From positions 1-7,040 of the forward strand of contig PWTP01000053.1 in assembly GCA_003563865.1 (NCBI GenBank): DNA of 7,040 nucleotides. The letters run 5' to 3'. Positions 1 through 6,466 of the stretch are shown here, one piece after another. This stretch comes from Dehalococcoidia bacterium. GTDB taxonomy: Bacteria; Chloroflexota; Dehalococcoidia; Dehalococcoidales; CSSed11-197. Each line of letters starts with the position of its first letter. Position 1 is the first letter of the stretch. Made by a program: the position numbers and the translations under genes. The notes beneath the pieces were generated by a model. That model was not told the DNA's origin and ran no database searches. It worked only from the letters and a program-made list of their open reading frames with translations.

Positions 1-611
1 ATATAACGTTCGAACAAGTGGCAGAAGATATCTACCCCTCCTTGAAGCGTCGGTTTAAGTGGAAGCGTTAATGTAAGCTCAGGGTCTACTATTGAAACTG
101 CTGCATAAGCACACTCCTGGCCAACCACACATTTTTCATGGGTGTCCCAGTTAGTTATTACAGCGCCACAGTTAGATTCTGATCCACTGGCTGCCACTGT
201 TGGCACTGAAATCAACACAGGCGCCTTGTTCAGGACTTTTTCGCCCGTTTTTACATAATGCCATATGGGTTTGCCGCCTGCAACCGCAATTACAATGCCT
301 TTTGAAGCATCCATAACACTGCCGCCACCCAAAGCAATAATCATATCAAGGCATCTTTCTCTGAATAACCGTGCACCTTCATCTACTGTTGCAGAGCGGG
401 GATTGGGTTCTACCCGGTCGAAAACAATAACCTCCAACTCATTTTCTTTGAGATTATTGATGGCTCTATCGAGCAGGCCTGAGGTACGCATGCTGTTTTT
501 ACCGGTAACAAGCAGCACTTTTGAACCAAAACGGGCTGCTTGTTTACCCAGCCGGCCGAATGCCCCGGCACCGGCAATTATTTTAGTTGGTATGTGAAAA
601 GTTGTAATCAT
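1..611 (-). CDS. YqhD/butanol-dehydrogenase-like iron-containing (group III) alcohol dehydrogenase, 5' part
   Basis: Partial gene: 203 codons are present and the C-terminal half runs off the left edge. Family members are cytoplasmic enzymes that interconvert aldehydes or ketones and alcohols with NAD(P)H and a bound Fe2+ or Zn2+. The N-terminus (FHIPTKIIAGAGAFGRLG) is typical of the family. A dinucleotide-binding region follows: GKNSMRTSG at about residues 37-45, EPNPR at 68-72 and GGGSVMDASK at 95-104. PTVAASGSESN (137-147) and GGVDIFCHLFERY (191-203) come next. Asp194 and His198 in the last motif fit the first two metal ligands; the other two, both His in the family, would lie outside the window. 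EPNPR and SGSESNCGAVIT resemble YqhD and butanol dehydrogenase more than FucO. ATG at 611 is chosen because the family N-terminus begins there; no Shine-Dalgarno precedes it. The substrate is unknown. It sits 47 nt after tgt with its own promoter-like element, so co-function with tgt is not implied. Confidence 0.9.
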   Translation of the reverse strand, partial: MITTFHIPTKIIAGAGAFGRLGKQAARFGSKVLLVTGKNSMRTSGLLDRAINNLKENELEVIVFDRVEPNPRSATVDEGARLFRERCLDMIIALGGGSVMDASKGIVIAVAGGKPIWHYVKTGEKVLNKAPVLISVPTVAASGSESNCGAVITNWDTHEKCVVGQECAYAAVSIVDPELTLTLPLKPTLQGGVDIFCHLFERY

Positions 612-627
612 AGTGGTTATTATAGCA
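612..627 (-). promoter_or_regulatory. Extended -10 promoter of the alcohol dehydrogenase gene (predicted leaderless)
   Basis: Read on the minus strand, TGCTATAAT occupies 627 to 619: a perfect TATAAT box preceded by the extended -10 TGn. No convincing -35 hexamer lies 16-18 nt upstream, which extended -10 promoters can tolerate. Only 7 nt (AACCACT) separate the box from the ATG at 611, and no Shine-Dalgarno fits between them. Transcription would be expected to begin at or within a base or two of the A of the ATG. This is a prediction from consensus only. Confidence 0.55.
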
Positions 628-658
628 TTTCAAAATAAAATACAGCTAATACGCAAAG

Positions 659-1825
659 CTATTTTAACTTGTTTTTCAGCCATTTCGATTTTTGTTCTTG
701 GCGGGCTTTTTCATCTGCCGGCTGGTATCCGGCCAAAAACTCGCGTTTAAATTCATCAAAGCTGTCTTGGGCCAGAGCCTGTATTATTCTGGCCATCAGC
801 CTTTGAGTAAAGCTGATATTGTGTATGGTAGCCAGCCTCAGGCCAAGAATTTCATTACTACGAAACAGGTGGGCCAGGTAGGCTGCCGAGAAGGTTTGGC
901 AGGTATAGCAAGGGCAACTTTCTTCAATTGGCCCGCCGTGGTTTTTGAAAAGGTTGTTTTTTATGTTTATGCGGCCTTTATTTGTATACAGGCCGCCATT
1001 TCTGGCCACCCGTGTCGGTAGCACACTGTCAAAGATATCAATTCCCCGGCTCACTCCTTCAACCAGATCTTCAGGAGATCCAACTCCCATTAAATACCGT
1101 GGTTTGCCTTCGGGTATCAGCGGTACAATAGTTTCAACTGCCAGTGATGTCTCTTCTTTGGATTCTCCCAGGCTTAAGCCTCCAATGGCAAAGCCGTCAA
1201 AATCAAATTCAGCCAGCTGGCTGGCCGAACGCTGCCGCATTTCAGGGTCAATACCTCCCTGAATTATGGCAAAAAGCTGCTGATTAGTTGATGTTTTTGC
1301 TTCAAGGCATCTTTTTGCCCAGAGCCCGGTACGCTCAACTGCTTTGGCAATTTTTCCAGGCGGGGCATCATGAGGTGGCACTTCATCCAGCACCATCATA
1401 ACGTCTGAGCCCAGGTCTTGTTGAAAGTGAACCGTATCTTCAGGAGTTATAAAATGTTTGCTGCCGTCAATATGGCTCCTGAAAGTAACCCCTTCATCGG
1501 TTATTTTAACCAGGGGAGACAGGCTGAAAACCTGAAAGCCACCGGAGTCGGTAAGAATAGGCCTATCCCAGCCCATAAAGCGGTGCAGGCCGCCCATGGC
1601 TTTAACAATTTCAATACCCGGCTGCAAGTAGAGGTGGTAGGTGTTTGAAAGTATCATGCCCGCACCGGCATCTTTTATTTCTTCAGGTGTCAGGGTTTTA
1701 ACTGTGGCCTGACTGCCTACCGGTGAAAAAACCGGGGTGAGCACTTCTCCGTGGCCAGTTAAAAGCCGGCCGGTTCTTGCTGGAGATTTAGCGCTCGATT
1801 CAAGTATTTCAAAGTTGTTCTTCAT
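659..1825 (-). CDS. tgt: tRNA-guanine transglycosylase (queuosine pathway)
   Basis: 388 aa, a normal length for bacterial TGT. The enzyme replaces guanine-34 in the anticodon of GUN tRNAs (Tyr, His, Asn, Asp) with the queuosine precursor preQ1. It is a TIM-barrel protein with a zinc site. Visible landmarks are HGEVLTPVFSPVGSQATVK near the N-terminus, TDSGGFQVFSL with the general acid/base Asp93, LDEV with base-binding Asp147, IIQGG with Gln189, GGLSLGESKE (215-224), FDSVLPTR with nucleophile Asp266, and zinc ligands Cys304, Cys306, Cys309 and His335. The pocket residue that is Cys158 in Zymomonas TGT is Val149 here, and Val233 is Leu219; both are unusual for a bacterial enzyme. The ATG start lacks a clear Shine-Dalgarno and lies 29 nt after the ruvX stop, so it is probably translated from the alaS-ruvX-tgt message. 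The stop is TAG. No preQ1 riboswitch or queuosine-biosynthesis gene is seen in the window. Confidence 0.97.
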   Translation of the reverse strand: MKNNFEILESSAKSPARTGRLLTGHGEVLTPVFSPVGSQATVKTLTPEEIKDAGAGMILSNTYHLYLQPGIEIVKAMGGLHRFMGWDRPILTDSGGFQVFSLSPLVKITDEGVTFRSHIDGSKHFITPEDTVHFQQDLGSDVMMVLDEVPPHDAPPGKIAKAVERTGLWAKRCLEAKTSTNQQLFAIIQGGIDPEMRQRSASQLAEFDFDGFAIGGLSLGESKEETSLAVETIVPLIPEGKPRYLMGVGSPEDLVEGVSRGIDIFDSVLPTRVARNGGLYTNKGRINIKNNLFKNHGGPIEESCPCYTCQTFSAAYLAHLFRSNEILGLRLATIHNISFTQRLMARIIQALAQDSFDEFKREFLAGYQPADEKARQEQKSKWLKNKLK

Positions 1826-1854
1826 GCATAAGGCTCAAACATCAAAGGTTGCTT

Positions 1855-2292
1855 CTATATAATGTTACCGGAATGAACGTTGGCGTTTAAGTATTCCTGA
1901 AGAATAATTGCAGCGGCAAAAGCATCATCCCGTGTACTCTGTTTGAGCTTTCTATTGGCCATTATTGCCTGGGCTTGAGTTGTGGTCAGGCGCTCATCCT
2001 GAAAAACAACCGGCACCTTCACTTTTCTGGCCATTTTCTTTACCAATTGAGTTATCTTTGATGCCTGAGGTCCGGTGCTGCCGTTCATGGAGCGTGGCAT
2101 TCCGGCCACCAGTAAAGCGATTTCATTAGTTTCAACCAGCCTGCATACTTCCTTAATAATCTCTTTATCATCTTCACATTTTATGCAGGAGTGAGGTGCA
2201 GCAATTATTCTCAAAGGGTCAGAGATAGCTACACCAAGCCATCTGTCACCAATATCTATAGCCATTACACGGCCGGGATTATTATTTACCAA
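1855..2292 (-). CDS. ruvX: RuvX/YqgF family putative pre-16S rRNA nuclease (Holliday junction resolvase-like)
   Basis: 145 aa, the usual length of this RNase H-fold family. E. coli YqgF is linked to processing of the 16S rRNA 5' end and to antitermination; Holliday-junction resolvase activity has been proposed by structural similarity to RuvC. Motifs in order are DIGDRWLGVAISDP (13-26, acidic Asp13), AGMPRSMNGSTGPQA (63-77), QDERLTT with Glu100 (98-104), and STRDDAFAAAIILQEYL (119-135) with Asp123 as the probable last acidic residue. The catalytic set looks intact. Trp18 replaces the Arg/Thr common in this position. The start is TTG at 2292, the furthest upstream in-frame start possible, only 3 nt after the alaS TAG. 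A GAGG lies about 12 nt before it, inside the last alaS codons. The alternative ATG at 2265 (Met10) has no Shine-Dalgarno and would clip the first strand. The gene follows alaS, a recurring bacterial pairing. The stop is TAG. Confidence 0.93.
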   Translation of the reverse strand: MVNNNPGRVMAIDIGDRWLGVAISDPLRIIAAPHSCIKCEDDKEIIKEVCRLVETNEIALLVAGMPRSMNGSTGPQASKITQLVKKMARKVKVPVVFQDERLTTTQAQAIMANRKLKQSTRDDAFAAAIILQEYLNANVHSGNII

Positions 2293-2295
2293 AGA

Positions 2296-4911
2296 CTATT
2301 TCAACCTCACATATTGCCTTACAGCCTCAAGCGCTTCAGGTATTTGGCTTTTATCTTTGCCACCGCCGGTAGCAAGCCCCGGTTTACCGCCACCACCACC
2401 TCCGGCTATCCGTGACATTTCTTTGATGATATCTCCGGCTTTGTACCCCTGTTTTACCAGATCATCGGTTACCGCAACAACAAATACCGGCTTGTCTTCA
2501 ACTACCGAAGCCAGTGCAACTATACCACTGCCGATTTTGTTTTTGAGATAATCGGCTGCCTCTCTCAGCAGCTCAACTTTCACTTGTGGCAGTTTAGCCC
2601 CAACGAGCCTTATGGAATTGATAGATTCTACCCTGGTTGCCAGGTGCTCAGCCTGGCTCAAAACAGCCTGGCGTTCAAAAGCTTCCATTTTTTTACCGGT
2701 TTCAGAAAATTCGTTCATTACCGCTTTGATTTTAGAAATCAGCTTATCGGGAGTAGTATCTATCAACTCGGCAGCCCGGTGAATTGTTAAAGCCTGCTGG
2801 CGCAGCAGCATCTCGGTATTCCTGCCGGTAACAGCTTCAATGCGTCTTAATCCTGCTCCGATAGATGCTTCACTTACAATGTGGAATACAGCTATTTCTC
2901 CGGTGGAAGAAACGTGCGTACCACCGCATAATTCGGTTGAAACAGGTGGCTCGCCTACACTGAGCACCCTTACTTCTTCACCGTATTTCTCACCAAATAT
3001 GGCTATGGCTCCGGCCTTCATGGCTTCTTTGAAAGGAATAATCCGGGCACTTACCGGCAAATTGGCACGTATCATTTCGTTTACCTGCTTTTCAATCTCC
3101 TCCAGTTCCTGGCCGGTAACCGGTTTTAAGTGAGAAAAATCAAACCTTAACCTGTCCGGGCTTACCAGTGAGCCACGCTGTTCGGCATGATTGCCCAGAA
3201 TATTCTTTAAGCTTATATGCAGCAGGTGGGTGGCTGTATGGTTGCGGGCAATGTCTTTACGCCGTTCTTCATCAACCCTCGCAACCACCTCATCATTTAG
3301 CAAAAAACTGCCCCGGGTTACATATCCGTGATGTATAATGCTTTCAGAGGGTCCTTGAACTGTGTTGCTTACTTTAAACTCAGCACCATCGTGGCTGATA
3401 AATCCGGTATCACCTGTCTGGCCACCTTTTTCAGCATAAAAAGGGGTTGTTGAAAGAACAAGTGAAGCTGTTTGTCCTTTCCTGATGTTTTTGACTGGCT
3501 TGTTAGCCAAAAGTATGTGAGTAATATAGCTGTTTTGAACCAGGCATTGGTATCCCACAAAGCTGGTGGCTTTGATATCTGGAATGTTATCGCCGGTGAC
3601 CGTGCCTGATTTAAAACGCTGGTTGGCCTTAGCCCGGGCTTTCTGGTTAGCCAGCTCTTTTTCAAAACCGGTAACATCAACGCACATTCCATGTTGCCGG
3701 GCGAGCTCACATGTGAGCTCAACCGGAAATCCATAGGTATCGTAAAGTTTGAAAACATCCTTGCCACAAAGCATGTTTTCGCCTTGACCGGCACTGGAAA
3801 TAAGACCATCAAGCAGTTCAAGCCCAACTGTAAGTGTTTCGCTAAAACGGTTTTCTTCTGCCCGGATAACATCCAGAATCAGGTTTTTCTTTTCCTGTAA
3901 TGTGGGGTAAATACTACCCATATGTTCAATTGTTTTTTTAGCAATAGATGCAAGGAACGGTTGTTTCAAACCCAGCCGCCTTCCATATAAAGCAGCCCGC
4001 CGAATAAGGCGGCGCAGGATATATCCGCGGCCATCACTGCCGGGCATTACACCATCAGCAATAAGAAAAGCTATGCCCCTTCCGTGTTCAGCTATAACCC
4101 TTACTGCAACATCCGAGTACTCATCCTTTCCGTATTCGACTCCGGCCAGTTTTGATGCCTCTGCCACCAATGGTTTTAAAAGATCGGTTTCAAATATTGT
4201 TGTTTTACCCTGCAATACCGCCGATATTCTTTCAAGCCCCATTCCGGTATCGATGCTTGGCCTTTCAAGCAACGATCTATTGCCATTTGCTGCCTGGTTG
4301 TACTGGATAAAAACCAGATTCCATATTTCTACAAAACGAGGGCATTCACAGCCCGGAGCGCAACCCGGTTTACCGCATCCCATATGCAACCCATAGTCGT
4401 AATGGATTTCACTACATGGGCCACAGGGGCCTGCAGCCCCCGGTGGTCCCCAAAAATTGTCCTTTTCGTCGAGTCTTATAATCCTGTTTTCCAGTACTCC
4501 TTGCTTTAACCACAGATCGAAGGCTTCGTCGTCGTCTTTTAATATGGTTATCCAGAGCTTTTCAATTGGTAGCTTTAGATGTTCTGTAACAAATTCCCAT
4601 GCCCAGTCGATCGCTTCAGTTTTAAAGTAGTCGCCTATAGAAAAGTTGCCCAGCATTTCAAAAAAAGTGCAATGGCTGGAATCGCCTACTGATTCGATAT
4701 CAGTGGTTCTGAAACACTTCTGACAGGAGGCCAAACGGCGTGACGGAGGCTTTTCTTCGCCCAAAAAATATGGCTTAAACTGCACCATGCCGGCTGTATT
4801 AAGCAGCAGGGTAGGGTCTCCATGTGGAATCAGCGAAGAACTTGGCACAATAGTGTGGGCTTTGTTTTCAAAGTATTCTAAAAATGAACTTCTTAACTCG
4901 TCGCCGGTCAA
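2296..4911 (-). CDS. alaS: Alanyl-tRNA synthetase
   Basis: 871 aa, full length. It charges tRNA-Ala with alanine using ATP and hydrolyses mischarged Ser- and Gly-tRNA-Ala. The class II catalytic core is N-terminal: SSSLIPHGDPTLLLNTAGM (24-42), motif 2 around FFEMLGNFSIGDYFK (83-97), GPCGPCSEIHYD (161-172), EIWNLVF (195-201) and motif 3 in DTGMGLERI (221-229). Between the last two lies a cysteine-rich insert with Cys179, 184, 188 and 190, which could bind metal. The tRNA-recognition helices follow (YILRRLIRRA, 297-306). The editing domain has HTATHLLH (His558, His562) and CGGTH (Cys662, His666), the four zinc/editing residues. The C-Ala domain ends with a glycine-rich run, GGGGGGKPGLATGGGKD (837-853). 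The TTG start at 4911 is supported by an ideal GAGGAG seven nt upstream and by the family N-terminus. The stop is TAG. The predicted leader is only about 29 nt, so there is no room for a T-box. It likely leads the alaS-ruvX-tgt transcript. Confidence 0.98.
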   Translation of the reverse strand: MTGDELRSSFLEYFENKAHTIVPSSSLIPHGDPTLLLNTAGMVQFKPYFLGEEKPPSRRLASCQKCFRTTDIESVGDSSHCTFFEMLGNFSIGDYFKTEAIDWAWEFVTEHLKLPIEKLWITILKDDDEAFDLWLKQGVLENRIIRLDEKDNFWGPPGAAGPCGPCSEIHYDYGLHMGCGKPGCAPGCECPRFVEIWNLVFIQYNQAANGNRSLLERPSIDTGMGLERISAVLQGKTTIFETDLLKPLVAEASKLAGVEYGKDEYSDVAVRVIAEHGRGIAFLIADGVMPGSDGRGYILRRLIRRAALYGRRLGLKQPFLASIAKKTIEHMGSIYPTLQEKKNLILDVIRAEENRFSETLTVGLELLDGLISSAGQGENMLCGKDVFKLYDTYGFPVELTCELARQHGMCVDVTGFEKELANQKARAKANQRFKSGTVTGDNIPDIKATSFVGYQCLVQNSYITHILLANKPVKNIRKGQTASLVLSTTPFYAEKGGQTGDTGFISHDGAEFKVSNTVQGPSESIIHHGYVTRGSFLLNDEVVARVDEERRKDIARNHTATHLLHISLKNILGNHAEQRGSLVSPDRLRFDFSHLKPVTGQELEEIEKQVNEMIRANLPVSARIIPFKEAMKAGAIAIFGEKYGEEVRVLSVGEPPVSTELCGGTHVSSTGEIAVFHIVSEASIGAGLRRIEAVTGRNTEMLLRQQALTIHRAAELIDTTPDKLISKIKAVMNEFSETGKKMEAFERQAVLSQAEHLATRVESINSIRLVGAKLPQVKVELLREAADYLKNKIGSGIVALASVVEDKPVFVVAVTDDLVKQGYKAGDIIKEMSRIAGGGGGGKPGLATGGGKDKSQIPEALEAVRQYVRLK
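3703..3720. repeat. Perfect 18-bp palindrome inside alaS
   Basis: GAGCTCACATGTGAGCTC equals its own reverse complement. It also contains a direct repeat of GAGCTC and encodes Glu-Leu-Thr-Cys-Glu-Leu (397-402) of AlaRS. The protein context (VELTxELA) is conserved, so the repeat of GAG CTC may simply reflect codon choice. No function is assigned. Confidence 0.95.
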
Positions 4912-4918
4912 TAACTAT

Positions 4919-4924
4919 CTCCTC
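4919..4924 (-). promoter_or_regulatory. Shine-Dalgarno deciding the alaS TTG start
   Basis: GAGGAG on the minus strand sits exactly 7 nt upstream of TTG at 4911. It is the strongest ribosome binding site seen in the window and supports TTG as the alaS start. The next in-frame Met is residue 42, already inside the catalytic core. Confidence 0.85.
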
Positions 4925-4946
4925 AAAACAATGCTGTGTTGTATGA

Positions 4947-4976
4947 ATTATAGCTTTAGCTTTCGTCGTAAGGCAA
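4947..4976 (-). promoter_or_regulatory. Sigma-70-type promoter for alaS (operon alaS-ruvX-tgt)
   Basis: On the minus strand, TTGCCT (4976-4971) serves as a -35 with four of six consensus bases. An 18-nt spacer separates it from a perfect TATAAT -10 box (4952-4947). Transcription would begin near 4940 and give a leader of about 29 nt before the TTG. A second TTGCC lies a further 11 nt upstream, forming a short direct repeat (TTGCCTTTTTC then TTGCCTTACG); it is too far from the -10 to act as its -35. The 91-bp gap between trkH and alaS otherwise shows no hairpin terminator for trkH. Confidence 0.7.
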
Positions 4977-5002
4977 GAAAAAGGCAAAAATAACCCCGGT
5001 AT

Positions 5003-6460
5003 CTAGCGCCATCTCCAGAATGAGGGCATGAACAGAACCAGGATAGTAAATATTTCAAGCCTTCCTGCAAGCATTAGCAGTGCAAGAACGCCTTTGCCAA
5101 TTGGAGGTATAAAAGCATAATTCTCAGCTGCGCCTACCATGCCGAAACCCGGACCTACATTACCTATAGTAGCAATAACTGATGACAAAGCTGTAATTGG
5201 ATCCAATCCAATGCCGCTCATTATCATAAACCCGCCAGCAGCAAGAACGGCATACAGCAATGTAAGGCTGATTATACGTGATATCACATTTTCAGGTAGA
5301 ACCATTCCATTAACTTTGATGGAAATAATTGTATTGGGTTTAAAAACCATCAAAAGACGACGGTGGATATATTTAGCAAGCACTAAAAACCGAATTACCT
5401 TTAGTGCTCCCGCGGTAGAACCGGCGCAACCACCAATCACCATCAGAATTAGCAAGATAGCTTTGGAGAAGGTTGGCCAAAGATCAAAGTCGGTAGTAGA
5501 AAAGCCGGTAGTTGTGCCGATCGAAGCTACCTGAAAAGCTCCATACCTGATTGCCTCTCCTATAGAAAACCCCATGTGGCTGAACAGGTTTATGCTGATG
5601 ATAGTGGCACTGAAAAGCAGTATGGCTATGTACAGCCTTAATTCTGAATTATTAAACAACCTCAGTGGCTGTTTTTTGAAAAACAGGAAAAAATAAAGCC
5701 CGAAATTAACCCCTGCCATAACCATAAATACAATCACAATTATCTCAACCCAGAGGCTGTTGTAAGCTGCGATGCTTAAATCGGTCGGTGTAAATCCACC
5801 GATCGGTATAGTGCTGAAAGTAACGGTAATGGCATCAAACGGAATAAGTCCGGCAAACCTTAACAGGATATATTGTGCTATGGTCATCCCCAGGTAGATT
5901 AACCACAAAGCTTTAGCGCTATCCCGGATACGGGCAGTGAGCCTTTCTCCATAGTGCTGGCTGCCGGGCATTTCAGCTTCTATGAGATGGGCCGACCCCA
6001 TGCCTAACACAGGGAAAAGAGCTACAAAAAGCATGATAATACCCATGCCCCCCAGCCACTGGGTCATGGAACGCCACAGAAGGATGCCCTGCTCTTGTGT
6101 TTCGATGGAGGTAAAAACGGTAGCCCCGGTGGTGGTAAAGCCACTTACTGCTTCAAAAAAAGCATCAACAAATTGTGGCAACGCGCCTGAGAAGAAGTAG
6201 GGCAATGAACCCGCAGCCGAAGCAACAATCCAGCCCCCGGCCACAATAACAATTGCCTCACGGGTAGACAACCTGCGGTCTTTGGACGGGGTGACAAGCC
6301 ATACCAGAATACCGGTTCCCAGGGCTATGGCACTTGATAATGCAAAGGCGCCTGTATCACTGCCGTTATTAACCAGGCTGACAATCAGCGGAACCAGCAT
6401 GGCTATGCCTGTACCTATGGCAATCAGGCTGAGATAGTGTGCAATAACCCTGAGCTTCAT
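5003..6460 (-). CDS. trkH: Trk-type potassium uptake protein, pore-forming membrane subunit TrkH
   Basis: 485 aa, close to the length of E. coli TrkH. This inner-membrane protein forms the K+ path, with four linked helix-P-loop-helix repeats plus two extra N-terminal helices. All four filter segments are visible: SGFTTTGAT (106-114), STIPIGGFTPTD (216-227), ASIGTTTGFSTTD (312-324) and ATIGNVGPGFG (430-440). Each keeps the key glycine (Gly112, Gly221, Gly319 and Gly436 or Gly433). GGCAGSTAGALKVIR (343-357) is the conserved stretch at the start of the third repeat's second helix. LAGRLEIFTILVLF (464-477) carries Arg467, which matches the pore-gating arginine of Vibrio TrkH. The conserved features look intact. 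The ATG at 6460 fits the family N-terminus (MKLRVIAHYLSLI) and lies 6 nt after the trkA stop in the same frame. No good Shine-Dalgarno is seen, so coupling to trkA translation is likely. The stop is TAG. The partner RCK protein is encoded just upstream. Confidence 0.97.
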   Translation of the reverse strand: MKLRVIAHYLSLIAIGTGIAMLVPLIVSLVNNGSDTGAFALSSAIALGTGILVWLVTPSKDRRLSTREAIVIVAGGWIVASAAGSLPYFFSGALPQFVDAFFEAVSGFTTTGATVFTSIETQEQGILLWRSMTQWLGGMGIIMLFVALFPVLGMGSAHLIEAEMPGSQHYGERLTARIRDSAKALWLIYLGMTIAQYILLRFAGLIPFDAITVTFSTIPIGGFTPTDLSIAAYNSLWVEIIVIVFMVMAGVNFGLYFFLFFKKQPLRLFNNSELRLYIAILLFSATIISINLFSHMGFSIGEAIRYGAFQVASIGTTTGFSTTDFDLWPTFSKAILLILMVIGGCAGSTAGALKVIRFLVLAKYIHRRLLMVFKPNTIISIKVNGMVLPENVISRIISLTLLYAVLAAGGFMIMSGIGLDPITALSSVIATIGNVGPGFGMVGAAENYAFIPPIGKGVLALLMLAGRLEIFTILVLFMPSFWRWR

Positions 6461-6466
6461 AACGGG

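Noticed and set aside
265..597. Plus-strand open frame of 110 codons opposite the alcohol dehydrogenase.
   Set aside because: It is the antisense of a clear conserved coding region and its translation is low complexity and unrecognisable. The same holds for the other plus-strand frames opposite tgt, ruvX, alaS, trkH and trkA.
631..670. Possible intrinsic terminator at the end of tgt: AGCT/AGCT arms around a 9-nt loop, followed by TATTTTATTTT.
   Set aside because: The stem has only four good pairs plus a wobble and a few broken A-T pairs, so it would be very weak. The T-rich tract is equally explained as promoter-upstream A/T-rich DNA.
3369..3872. Minus-strand open frame of 167 codons in another frame inside alaS.
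   Set aside because: It is the longest alternative frame and lies on the same strand, but it overlaps well-conserved AlaRS sequence. It shows no family motif and no credible start context.
4912..5002. T-box or other amino-acid-sensing leader before alaS, or a trkH terminator.
   Set aside because: The whole gap is 91 bp and the predicted leader about 29 nt, too short for a T-box. The CCGGGG near the trkH stop has no complementary arm before the T tract.
5780..5807. Inverted repeat in trkH (TCGGTG, 6-nt loop, CACCGA, with imperfect extension).
   Set aside because: Only six contiguous pairs form. It encodes the conserved second filter (Ile-Gly-Gly-Phe-Thr-Pro-Thr), which explains the GGT/ACC-rich sequence.
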